The notes below the pieces were generated by a model, which had not been told where the DNA came from, did not search any database, and saw nothing but the letters and a program-made list of their open reading frames with translations. The translations under genes and the position numbers were made by a program. This document shows positions 1 to 5,459 of a stretch of 5,459 bases of DNA, piece after piece (the first letter of the stretch is position 1; each line of letters begins with the position of its first letter). This DNA is from Actinomycetes bacterium (GTDB lineage Bacteria; Actinomycetota; Acidimicrobiia; Acidimicrobiales; Acidimicrobiaceae). The stretch is taken from NCBI GenBank assembly GCA_021844725.1, contig JAKBSX010000256.1:1-5459 (forward strand). Reading direction: 5' to 3'.

Positions 1-357
1 GAAGGAACGGGAACGAGCTGGGAAACTGAGTTTGCTGCTGACCATTAAGCGCTAACGTCAGCTGTCTTGAAAACAAGCTGGACTCATTTTTCATGCGCTC
101 AGCCAGCGGCCACTTGGCAATTTCCCGCAGCTCTAAAGAGGCACGTCTTTGAAGATCTTTCACGATCGCAATACACTCACTCTCTTCATGCAGTAGTGCA
201 GCTTTAGCGAATCTGTATCGAACATTGTCACTAGGCGGCTTCCAAGCCCTAATTTCCTCTGCCATACGATCAGGGTCTCCCAACTGTTGACACGCCATCC
301 AACGGTTGACCCGCAAGATCTCGTAGTCGTCGCCTGAGTCAAATTCACTAAGTACTG
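1..357 (-). pseudogene. 3' part of an unidentified gene, cut by the IS630 insertion
   Basis: A minus-strand frame without stops runs from the IS left end (codon GTA at 355-353) to the left edge, about 118 codons, and no stop codon is reached. The peptide looks genuinely coding: it is charged and helix-rich, with stretches such as DDYEILRVNRWMACQQLG, RYRFAKAALLHEE and EIAKWPLAERM, followed by a Gln/Ser/Phe-rich stretch at the edge. From memory, the DDYE-LRVN / RYRLAKA / WPLF spacing resembles helical C-terminal regions of large uncharacterised multidomain proteins, some in defence loci; this is an impression, not an assignment. The frame stays open into the IS for 26 more codons, to a TAA at 434-436, without an ATG, so the native start is missing. 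The right flank of the IS does not restore the frame: a TAG lies four codons beyond it. The gene has therefore lost its 5' part and is probably dead. It reads the same way as the ATPase beyond the IS. Confidence 0.6.
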
Positions 358-379
358 GTGTCCCTATTCGTAAGTACGC
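358..379 (+). repeat. Left terminal inverted repeat of the IS630 element
   Basis: The outer 12 bases, GTGTCCCTATTC, are identical to the inverted right end. The next two positions differ, then AAGTAC matches, then one mismatch and a match, giving 19 of 22. The gene fragment to the left has an open minus-strand frame that crosses this repeat. Confidence 0.85.
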
Positions 380-463
380 AGAATAGATAGATGCATGAGA
401 AATATCAGGAATTAATCCTCTGCGGCAAATGTTTTACCTGATAGGTATGGCATTTGCTATCAT

Positions 464-470
464 GGGAGGA
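464..470 (+). promoter_or_regulatory. Ribosome-binding site that decides the transposase start
   Basis: GGGAGGA lies three bases before the ATG at 474, a strong though closely spaced Shine-Dalgarno sequence. No comparable motif precedes the other in-frame ATGs at 429, 450 and 462, which favours the start at 474. Confidence 0.6.
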
Positions 471-473
471 TCG

Positions 474-1571
474 ATGGGAACCAGATCTGGGCGCAAGCCC
501 TTTCCAGTGAGGTTGAGCGAGAGCGAAAGAGCTGATCTCGAAAGAGTCATCAGAGCGTCAAAGTCTCCGCAGTCTCATGTTATAAGGGCAAAGATCGCGC
601 TCATGTGCAGCGATGAGATTAGCACCGAGGATATAGCTCTTGAACTTGGAGTATGCAAAGCTACGGTGTGCAAGCGGAGAAAGCGCTTCTCGCTTTTTGG
701 AGCAGGCGTTTTAGACGATGCCCCGCGCAGCGGCACACCAAGAAAGATCGATGACTCTAAAATCGCAGAGATCCTTCAGATCACCTTGGAAGAAGAGCCT
801 TCCAATGCCAGTCACTGGTCGACTCCGACACTGGCCAAAAGAGTAGGGGTCTCCCAGCCGACGATTCACCGTATCTGGAAAACCTTCGGACTCAAGCCTC
901 ACCTGGTGCAGTACTTCAACATCTCGACCGATCCCTACTTCACAGAGAAGGTAAGAGACGTAACTGGACTCTACCTTGACCCACCAGATGCTGCGCTTGT
1001 CCTATGCCTCGATGAAAAAACCCAGATCCAGGCACTGGATAGAACGCAGCCTGTGCTTCCACTTATGCCTTTTGTTCCAGAACGCCAGACCCATGACTAC
1101 AAACGCAACGGCACCACCAATCTCTATGCTGCCCTCGAGATGGCTTCCGGCAAGGTGATATCTAAGACGACTAGCGCCCATCGCGCTGTAGAGTTCATAG
1201 CCTTTTTAGACCAGGTGAAAAAAGAGGTTCCCAAAAACCTGGAAGTACACTTGGTCTTAGATAATGTTTCCACGCATAAGACCGACGCTGTACGAGCCTG
1301 GCTGATAAAGAACCCACGGTTCCATTTTCACTTCACGCCAACTTATTCATCCTGGATGAATATGGTGGAACGGTGGTTCTCGGAACTCACAACCAAAATG
1401 CTCCGCAGATCAACGCACAAGTCCGAGAAGGATCTCATCAAGTCCATCAATGCTTGGATAGCGGGTTGGAACGAGAATCCTAAACCGTTCAAGTGGGTAA
1501 AGACAGCTGACGAGATTTTTGCCTCGATGGAAAAGTATCTCAGTCCACTAAGTATGGGTACTTCTGAATAG
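474..1571 (+). CDS. IS630-family DDE transposase
   Basis: This enzyme catalyses cut-and-paste movement of the surrounding element. The product is 365 residues from the ATG at 474, a usual length for the family. The in-frame ATG at 429 would add 15 hydrophobic residues (MFYLIGMAFAIM...) that look untypical, and the ribosome-binding site favours 474. Two helix-turn-helix segments for binding the terminal repeats are visible: about residues 50-73 (STEDIALELGVCKATVCKRR) and 116-140 (STPTLAKRVGVSQPTIHRIW). The catalytic triad is complete: D180 in LCLDEKTQIQ, D263 in HLVLDNVSTHKT and E299 in WMNMVERWF, with 35 residues between the last two, as expected for IS630. Other family-typical blocks are STDPYFTEKVRDVTGLYLDP, ALDRTQPVLPL, HDYKRNGTTNLYAAL and FHFHFTPTYSSW. 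The stop codon TAG (1569-1571) lies inside the right inverted repeat. No frameshift is seen, so the protein should be functional. Confidence 0.95.
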   Translation: MGTRSGRKPFPVRLSESERADLERVIRASKSPQSHVIRAKIALMCSDEISTEDIALELGVCKATVCKRRKRFSLFGAGVLDDAPRSGTPRKIDDSKIAEILQITLEEEPSNASHWSTPTLAKRVGVSQPTIHRIWKTFGLKPHLVQYFNISTDPYFTEKVRDVTGLYLDPPDAALVLCLDEKTQIQALDRTQPVLPLMPFVPERQTHDYKRNGTTNLYAALEMASGKVISKTTSAHRAVEFIAFLDQVKKEVPKNLEVHLVLDNVSTHKTDAVRAWLIKNPRFHFHFTPTYSSWMNMVERWFSELTTKMLRRSTHKSEKDLIKSINAWIAGWNENPKPFKWVKTADEIFASMEKYLSPLSMGTSE

Positions 1572-1577
1572 GGACAC
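1556..1577 (-). repeat. Right terminal inverted repeat of the IS630 element
   Basis: The reverse complement starts GTGTCCCTATTC and matches the left end at 19 of 22 positions. It overlaps the last codons and the stop of the transposase. A TA dinucleotide follows directly at 1578-1579, the family's usual target. Confidence 0.85.
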
Positions 1578-1761
1578 TAGCATCTGCTAACCTAATCACC
1601 AATCACCGAGGCATCACTCACATAGACCTTGGACCAGTTAATGGGGACTCGCCACCTGAACCACTAAAACCATGTAGCACGGCTGTTGATAGAAACATAT
1701 CTAATGGAAATTGGCATCCACAATGCCCTAAATGCATTCTTTTCTAGCCACCATGTGTCTC

Positions 1762-1803
1762 TCAAATATGCTCAATTTGTCGCTCTTCCGGTGTCTCTGT
1801 CAT
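1762..1803 (-). pseudogene. Possible remnant start of a third operon gene
   Basis: Just after the ATPase stop, an ATG at 1803-1801 opens the peptide MTETPEERQIEHI and closes at a TGA after 13 codons. The start is well formed, with a purine-rich GAGAGGGGGAAG seven bases upstream, and the charged peptide looks like the N-terminus of a normal protein. Beyond the stop, the other two frames also close quickly. This may be the start of a gene destroyed by mutation, possibly the gene whose 3' end survives left of the IS, but continuity cannot be shown. A genuine short peptide or a chance match is also possible. Confidence 0.3.
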
Positions 1804-1810
1804 GGTCTAT

Positions 1811-1822
1811 CTTCCCCCTCTC
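1811..1822 (-). promoter_or_regulatory. Strong ribosome-binding site before a 13-codon frame
   Basis: On the minus strand GAGAGGGGGAAG is followed by seven bases and then ATG at 1803-1801. The match and spacing are as good as for the neighbouring intact genes, which suggests that a translated gene once began here, directly downstream of the ATPase. Confidence 0.4.
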
Positions 1823-1836
1823 GGTCATGCCGCCAT

Positions 1837-4224
1837 TCAGCCACCTTCAACTGGTGACGGATGGAAAAGTTCACTCACAAACTCTGGACATTGCGGATGA
1901 AGTTCGACTAACTTTCGTGCTCTTCGAACTTTTTCATTTCGTGGTATCGATGTGAACTCTGACTTACTGGTGATATCTTGGAATCTCGTGAGGCAGAAAT
2001 CTTCGAAGGATTCTTGGTGAGTGTCTTTCAAATCCTCAACCTCAGTATTTGAAACAGCCCTCTTTGCGCAAGTACTGCACTCTTGCGAGTCCCTTAATTT
2101 TACTGTATTCCAGCAATTAGCAAATGTTCGAACCCCAAAGGACTCAAGGGCAGATTTAGCCTTTTCCATCCATTCGACTTTGTCGCAGTTAGCTCGATAA
2201 ACAACCCCGGGTGCCTGATCATTTATCTTTTGAATGATATCCTCACGATCAGCCCAGGTTGCTGCAGTAGCTATCTGGCCAAGAACCAGAGGCACTTTAT
2301 CGTCGAATCTATCAATTTCTCCAGTAGGTTTGAATGATCCTCCATCGACAATTGCTACCCAAGGCATATTGAACGCCATTGCAATAGCAAGCACTACGTC
2401 CAAGCGGTCATCGCCTCCAAAGGAGTGAAAATGTAGTAAATCGCTTGCGGAATTGTTCTGGCTGTATGACAAATACCAGTCTTGATAGGCAATAAATTCA
2501 GACTCACCTGGAACCAAGACAAGTCTTTCGGCAAATGGGATCTCAAGAACTGACGGCCTAGCTGCAATTTCTTTGGCAACCTTTGACTGAAGACCTTGTG
2601 CAAATGCTGCCTTGCGCGAAAGACGACTACCGTTGCCATTGTCTTCGAAGTTCGGGCTATGTTCTGTGAGGGATGGCAGAGAATATACGCGACTTTCTAA
2701 ATTTTCGTCAAGCACGACCCGCTTCACGAGATTCGAGTAATCGTCGTGATCGGCTTTGATCGGAAAAAGTCCAGGGGCATGGGAAACCACGACGTACTGT
2801 GCCTCGGCTTCTTGCAAACGTTGAATAAATCGTTTCTGAATTGATGGATGCAGCCGAGCCATTGGTTCATCTAAGAGAACTACAGACTCTTGCCCACTAG
2901 CTAAAAATGTGCTGAGTCTAATTAGTTCGGCTGCGCCTGAACCAGCCTGGTCGGCAGAGACTTCCTGGGGGCAGTGTTTGGCTTCAGATGTGTTGTCACC
3001 AGATCTTTCGACGAAGGGTACGAGCGTAAACCAATCTTGTACATTCGATTGCTGGTGTAACGTCTCAGTATTCTCGACGGTTTGTTGGCGAACCCTGTTC
3101 ATGGTTTCTTGGACCGAAAAAGGGGATTCACGTCCCGGTGATAATCGCAACCCAAAGGTCTCGCCTGTTCTGAATGAGCTGAAAATCCGTTGAGCTTTCG
3201 AGAATCTGGCTCGATGTTCTGCTCGACCGTTCTGCCATCGGTATAGCTGTTCCAAATACCTTGGAATCCTCACGTCTCCGATTCTGAAAATCGGGCTATT
3301 GGCAATAGAGATCGACTCAGCAGTCACATTAAGCGGTCTGCCGAGAGGTGCGTCTTCAGTGTCAGAGAATACTCTCATCTGAAAGAGGGAGTCCAGTACA
3401 TGGTGAAAGCCATAATCGCGATTGGATCCGTCAACCATTGGATACCAGTTGTATTTTTCGAGACGCTTGTAGAGCTCCTCTACGGCTGGAAAATCATTAA
3501 CGAGATTTTGAAGGTTGTAGTTCCGAATGAGAAGCTGCACGAGTTCGTTTCCACTTGGCATGAGATCGTCGAATGACACATCGTCCGAACTTCTTTGGCC
3601 GAACTTCAATCCAATTGTAAGGGTGCTAGATTGAGAGGATCTGGTTGCACCGCGTACCGACATGTAGCTCGGGTACGATCCTGAGAGTAACCATTCGAAG
3701 GTTGCCTTTCGCTCTGGACCGGTACTGTAACTCAGTTGCCACCGGTTTGAGCTACGAACGTTATGCTGCACGCGAATGGATCCGGATGTCAGCCAGTCGG
3801 GGATCTCTGATGTCAACGCCATAGTAATCAGATCATTTTTCTCAGCAACGTCGAGTTGATTGTTGCTCATCCAAGTCTCATAAAGGGAGGAGATTATACC
3901 TGCACGAACAAAAGAGCTGATTTCCTCCCTTTCGGTTTCGGCAGAAAACTCGACACCTAGAGCAATCTCGGATGGCTTGTCTTGGTGTGCGAAGTGCGTT
4001 CGAATTTGTAGCTCAAGGGTCTGGGGAGTGACGAAAGGATAGTTCCATGCACCTGATACGGTACTAGTTATCACGTCTCGAACGGTATCAATCGCCCGAA
4101 TCACGTTTGTCTTGCCCGCACCATTAGGTCCAACAAAGACCGTCAAGTCGTTATCAAAATCAATGTGTAGAGGCGCTGGTCCATAAGACAAGTAATTGCT
4201 TATTTCAAGAAATCTGAGTCGCAT
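1837..4224 (-). CDS. SMC/OLD-like AAA ATPase with a degenerate TOPRIM-like C-terminal region
   Basis: This 795-residue cytosolic protein is a chromosome-maintenance or defence-type ATPase. The N-terminus (MRLRFLEISNYLSYG) is the usual opening of RecF/SMC/OLD ATPases. Walker A GPNGAGKT is at residues 32-39. After about 390 residues of insertion come the signature GSGAAEL (428-434), Walker B VVLLDEP (448-454) with its catalytic glutamate, a LHP D-loop and the H-loop SHAP (481-484), so ATP hydrolysis should be intact. The C-terminal third has the layout of an OLD nuclease TOPRIM domain: LVLVPGESEF (568-577), FGGDDRLDVVLAIA and WVAIVDGGSF (622-631). However, the usual EG has become P572-G573, and the second acid of DxD is G629, so metal-dependent cleavage is doubtful. 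A CSTC pair (716-719) follows, and a basic tail ends in HPQCPEFVSELF. The ATG at 4224-4222 is preceded by AGAAGGTGG. The gene lies 46 bp downstream of the type ISP fragment and is probably cotranscribed with it. Its target is unknown, and OLD-family membership is inferred from motif layout. Confidence 0.85.
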   Translation of the reverse strand: MRLRFLEISNYLSYGPAPLHIDFDNDLTVFVGPNGAGKTNVIRAIDTVRDVITSTVSGAWNYPFVTPQTLELQIRTHFAHQDKPSEIALGVEFSAETEREEISSFVRAGIISSLYETWMSNNQLDVAEKNDLITMALTSEIPDWLTSGSIRVQHNVRSSNRWQLSYSTGPERKATFEWLLSGSYPSYMSVRGATRSSQSSTLTIGLKFGQRSSDDVSFDDLMPSGNELVQLLIRNYNLQNLVNDFPAVEELYKRLEKYNWYPMVDGSNRDYGFHHVLDSLFQMRVFSDTEDAPLGRPLNVTAESISIANSPIFRIGDVRIPRYLEQLYRWQNGRAEHRARFSKAQRIFSSFRTGETFGLRLSPGRESPFSVQETMNRVRQQTVENTETLHQQSNVQDWFTLVPFVERSGDNTSEAKHCPQEVSADQAGSGAAELIRLSTFLASGQESVVLLDEPMARLHPSIQKRFIQRLQEAEAQYVVVSHAPGLFPIKADHDDYSNLVKRVVLDENLESRVYSLPSLTEHSPNFEDNGNGSRLSRKAAFAQGLQSKVAKEIAARPSVLEIPFAERLVLVPGESEFIAYQDWYLSYSQNNSASDLLHFHSFGGDDRLDVVLAIAMAFNMPWVAIVDGGSFKPTGEIDRFDDKVPLVLGQIATAATWADREDIIQKINDQAPGVVYRANCDKVEWMEKAKSALESFGVRTFANCWNTVKLRDSQECSTCAKRAVSNTEVEDLKDTHQESFEDFCLTRFQDITSKSEFTSIPRNEKVRRARKLVELHPQCPEFVSELFHPSPVEGG

Positions 4225-4228
4225 CTAA

Positions 4229-4237
4229 CCACCTTCT
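4229..4237 (-). promoter_or_regulatory. Ribosome-binding site of the ATPase gene
   Basis: On the minus strand AGAAGGTGG sits four bases before the ATG at 4224-4222; its AAGG core is seven bases away. This supports that start. It lies in the 46-bp gap after the ISP fragment, where no separate promoter or terminator is obvious. Confidence 0.6.
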
Positions 4238-4270
4238 AGCCCCGCAAGTCCGCAAATCTGTTCCCTATCT

Positions 4271-5371
4271 CTATAGCCCCAGCTCGGGCAAACTTTCTAC
4301 GATCTCAACTGTCCTAAGACTCACTGTGACAAGCCGCTTGATCAGGTCGACCAGATACCGATCGTCACCCACTTCTTTGCACCACTCGTTTGGGTCATTA
4401 ACTATGCCACTGTCCCGGTCCGTTCTGACGCCGTAGCCGGTGTTGTTGTCCATCAGCCATTCGAGTGCGGGTTTGCCGTTGACCTGATAGCGGTGAGCCT
4501 CGGGAGGAATGCCAGCGAGGTCCAAGGTCTGGTTATAGACAATGCGACTTTTGTCCGAGCCAGCAAACCGGAGCTTTTCTAGCCGGTAACTGACTGGCCG
4601 CACCTTCTCGATCTCTTCAAGAGGGTAGAGCTCCACGCTTTCATAACTACAGTGAAGTTCACCAAGCTCACGTCCGGCATATGCAAACGCCCAAAAATCG
4701 GCTGGATATGGAATGCGCGGAAGCCTCCGGCGGAGGTCTGGTTCAAAACGTTCACGGTACTCGCGTGAATGGAGCACCCCGTAGACATGGAAGTAGATGT
4801 CGTCTTTGGTTATGCTATCGTCTCGGTAGCGCCTTCGGTAGTTCGACAGAGCCTCATCGGTAATTGCGTCATCTCGCACCAAGGAGTCGTCCGGGCTCTC
4901 AGCGGCGTCAAATAGCCCTGCCGGCTTCGTCGAATCTGGTCGGTGGTACCAGTAACGGGGAAAGCACTGGCTAGTAGACATTAGATGTAAGTCAGGAAGA
5001 CAGTCGATCATCAGACTCGAAAAAGGCTTGTTTTCGCCGCTTCCGGTAACCGCGATAACGAGGTTTTCGTGGTCAGCGGTGGGGAACAGACTGGGCAGTT
5101 GGTAGACGCGATTGTTGAAATCACGATTGAAATACCCCCACCTTTTCACAAAGGGGCGATACATGGCCTGACGCACCGAATCAGTTTCAAAACCGTAAAA
5201 AATCCCCCTAGACGCATCCCCGTAAATTTCGTGCGTCCACTTGATCTGACGGGGATCCCTATCAACAAAGCCTTCTGCGTCCGACTGAGTCGCGGAACTG
5301 CCAAAACGCTTAATAAGCCGGTCCACTTCATAGTTGTACTTCTCGATCATCTTTGTCATGTTTGACGTCAA
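4271..5371 (-). CDS. C-terminal target-recognition part of a type ISP restriction-modification enzyme (truncated)
   Basis: Type ISP enzymes (LlaGI, LlaBIII) are single chains of roughly 1,600 residues with nuclease, helicase, methyltransferase and C-terminal target-recognition domains. This frame holds only the last part, 366 residues. Family-typical blocks appear in order: IEKYNYEVDRL (9-19), YRPFVKRWGYFNRDFNNRVY (71-90), LFPTADHENLVIAVTG (95-110), SQCFPRYWY (134-142), ITKDDIYFHVYGVLHSREYR (187-206), LPRIPYPADFWAFAYAGREL (217-236), IVYNQTLDLAGIPPEAHRYQ (277-296), VNGKPALEWLMD (297-308) and VRTDRDSGIVNDPNEW (315-330). Family-like residues (ARRAL) continue upstream of any start to an in-frame TGA at 5386-5384. 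Possible starts are TTG at 5371 or ATG at 5359, neither with a ribosome-binding site. The rest of the enzyme is missing, or separated by a frameshift or breakpoint, so this is probably a decayed gene. Alone it has no catalytic domain; at most it could bind DNA. The ATPase gene follows 46 bp downstream. Confidence 0.85.
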   Translation of the reverse strand: MTSNMTKMIEKYNYEVDRLIKRFGSSATQSDAEGFVDRDPRQIKWTHEIYGDASRGIFYGFETDSVRQAMYRPFVKRWGYFNRDFNNRVYQLPSLFPTADHENLVIAVTGSGENKPFSSLMIDCLPDLHLMSTSQCFPRYWYHRPDSTKPAGLFDAAESPDDSLVRDDAITDEALSNYRRRYRDDSITKDDIYFHVYGVLHSREYRERFEPDLRRRLPRIPYPADFWAFAYAGRELGELHCSYESVELYPLEEIEKVRPVSYRLEKLRFAGSDKSRIVYNQTLDLAGIPPEAHRYQVNGKPALEWLMDNNTGYGVRTDRDSGIVNDPNEWCKEVGDDRYLVDLIKRLVTVSLRTVEIVESLPELGL

Positions 5372-5459
5372 GGCTCTACGCGCTCATGATGAGTCACTCG
5401 TAGACGAAGCAGAGTTTCGCCGCAAGATCCAAGTCGCCACCGTCAGGCCAAAGAAGGGC
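5358..5459 (+). other. Unresolved right-edge stretch with an open plus-strand frame
   Basis: From ATG 5358 a plus-strand frame runs open for 34 codons to the edge (MFDVKALRAHDESLVDEAEF, then a basic stretch). On the minus strand all three frames contain a stop here: TGA at 5386-5384 in the ISP frame, TGA at 5396-5394 in the frame ending KLCFVYE, and TGA at 5445-5443 in the third. The stretch could be the 5' end of a plus-strand gene, the end of an upstream minus-strand gene, or ISP coding sequence scrambled by frameshift. The plus-strand ATG has no obvious ribosome-binding site, so no gene is claimed. Confidence 0.25.

Larger units (their letters stand above)
358..1577 (+). mobile_element. 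IS630-family insertion sequence
   Basis: This 1220-bp element is bounded by imperfect inverted repeats (358-379 and 1556-1577, 19 of 22 positions matching) and carries one intact transposase. Size, single open frame and DDE transposase type all fit the IS630/Tc1 superfamily. That superfamily normally inserts at TA and duplicates it. A TA directly abuts the right end (1578-1579), but the left end is abutted by TG (356-357); the nearest TA on that side is at 353-354. Taking the repeat out to 355 and 1580 adds one mismatch but gives TA on the left only. The expected TA/TA duplication is thus not clean, and the two flanks do not rejoin one reading frame. Either a flank has mutated or a deletion or recombination followed insertion. 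The element looks structurally complete and possibly still mobile. Confidence 0.88.
1578..1836. other. Gap between IS and ATPase gene with no intact gene
   Basis: No convincing intact gene is found on either strand. On the minus strand a ribosome-binding site (1811-1822) and ATG (1803-1801) open a 13-codon frame ending in TGA at 1764-1762. The same frame then has a TAG (1746-1744), then a 39-codon stretch (1737-1618) containing HGFSGSGGES, which is not recognised as any family. The plus-strand frame from 1686 mostly runs into the 3' end of the ATPase gene as an antisense shadow. No clear terminator is seen; GGCAT-CCACA-ATGCC (about 1713-1727) is only a 5-bp stem without a suitable T-tract for the minus-strand transcript. 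The stretch is best read as a degraded gene start or a remnant left when the IS arrived. Confidence 0.5.

Noticed and set aside
429..473. In-frame upstream ATGs that would lengthen the transposase by up to 15 residues
   Set aside because: They add a hydrophobic leader untypical of IS630 transposases and lack a ribosome-binding site, whereas GGGAGGA directly precedes the ATG at 474.
1713..1727. Small inverted repeat GGCAT-CCACA-ATGCC as a terminator for the ATPase operon
   Set aside because: The stem is only 5 bp and no T-tract follows in the direction of minus-strand transcription.
1618..1737. 39-codon minus-strand frame with HGFSGSGGES, resembling a P-loop
   Set aside because: The P-loop lysine is absent, the frame is short, it has no ribosome-binding site and it sits between stops. 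The resemblance is probably chance or a decayed remnant.
1686..1955. 89-codon plus-strand frame overlapping the 3' end of the ATPase gene
   Set aside because: Nearly half is antisense to the confidently coding ATPase, there is no convincing ribosome-binding site, and the peptide matches nothing recognisable.
2909..3193. 94-codon plus-strand frame inside the ATPase gene
   Set aside because: Antisense shadow of the ATPase signature and linker region, with low-complexity Ser/Trp/Cys-rich translation.
4579..4863. Shadow frames on both strands within the ISP fragment
   Set aside because: They overlap strongly conserved ISP blocks in another frame and show no motifs of their own.
5069..5365. 98-codon plus-strand frame opposite the type ISP fragment
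   Set aside because: It is fully antisense to sequence with clear type ISP motifs, so it is a shadow frame.
1..5459. tRNA, rRNA, CRISPR array or tandem repeats
   Set aside because: On reading both strands, no cloverleaf-like sequence, no regularly spaced direct repeats and no rRNA-like conserved stretch were seen.

Overview
The window is bacterial DNA from what looks like an accessory, defence-type region carrying a mobile element. The organism cannot be placed from the sequence. Base composition looks roughly balanced by eye, coding density is high, and both IS630-type transposases and type ISP restriction enzymes are widespread in bacteria.

Layout, left to right. (1) 1-357: the 3' part of an unidentified minus-strand gene. 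It runs off the left edge and is cut at its 5' side by an insertion sequence. (2) 358-1577: a complete IS630-family element with imperfect 22-bp terminal inverted repeats and one intact plus-strand transposase; the transposase stop codon lies inside the right repeat. (3) 1578-1836: about 260 bp with no intact gene. On the minus strand it has a good ribosome-binding site and an ATG, but the frame closes after 13 codons, so this may be the start of a dead third gene. (4) 1837-4224, minus: a 795-residue SMC/OLD-like ATPase with intact Walker A, signature, Walker B and H-loop motifs. Its C-terminal half looks like a TOPRIM domain that has lost some of its acidic residues. (5) 4271-5371, minus: 366 residues matching the C-terminal target-recognition part of type ISP (LlaGI/LlaBIII-like) single-chain restriction-modification enzymes. 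The nuclease, helicase and methyltransferase parts are absent and an in-frame stop lies just upstream. (6) 5372-5459: unresolved. All three minus frames contain stops, and a plus-strand frame from 5358 stays open to the edge.

The ISP fragment, the ATPase and the interrupted left gene all read on the minus strand, with 46 bp between the first two. The simplest reading is a former defence operon (type ISP enzyme, then ATPase, then a third gene) that has decayed at its 5' end and been broken by the IS630 insertion and probably a deletion. The ATPase is the only non-transposon gene here that looks complete. It could still act, but its partnership with the ISP gene is inferred from position alone.
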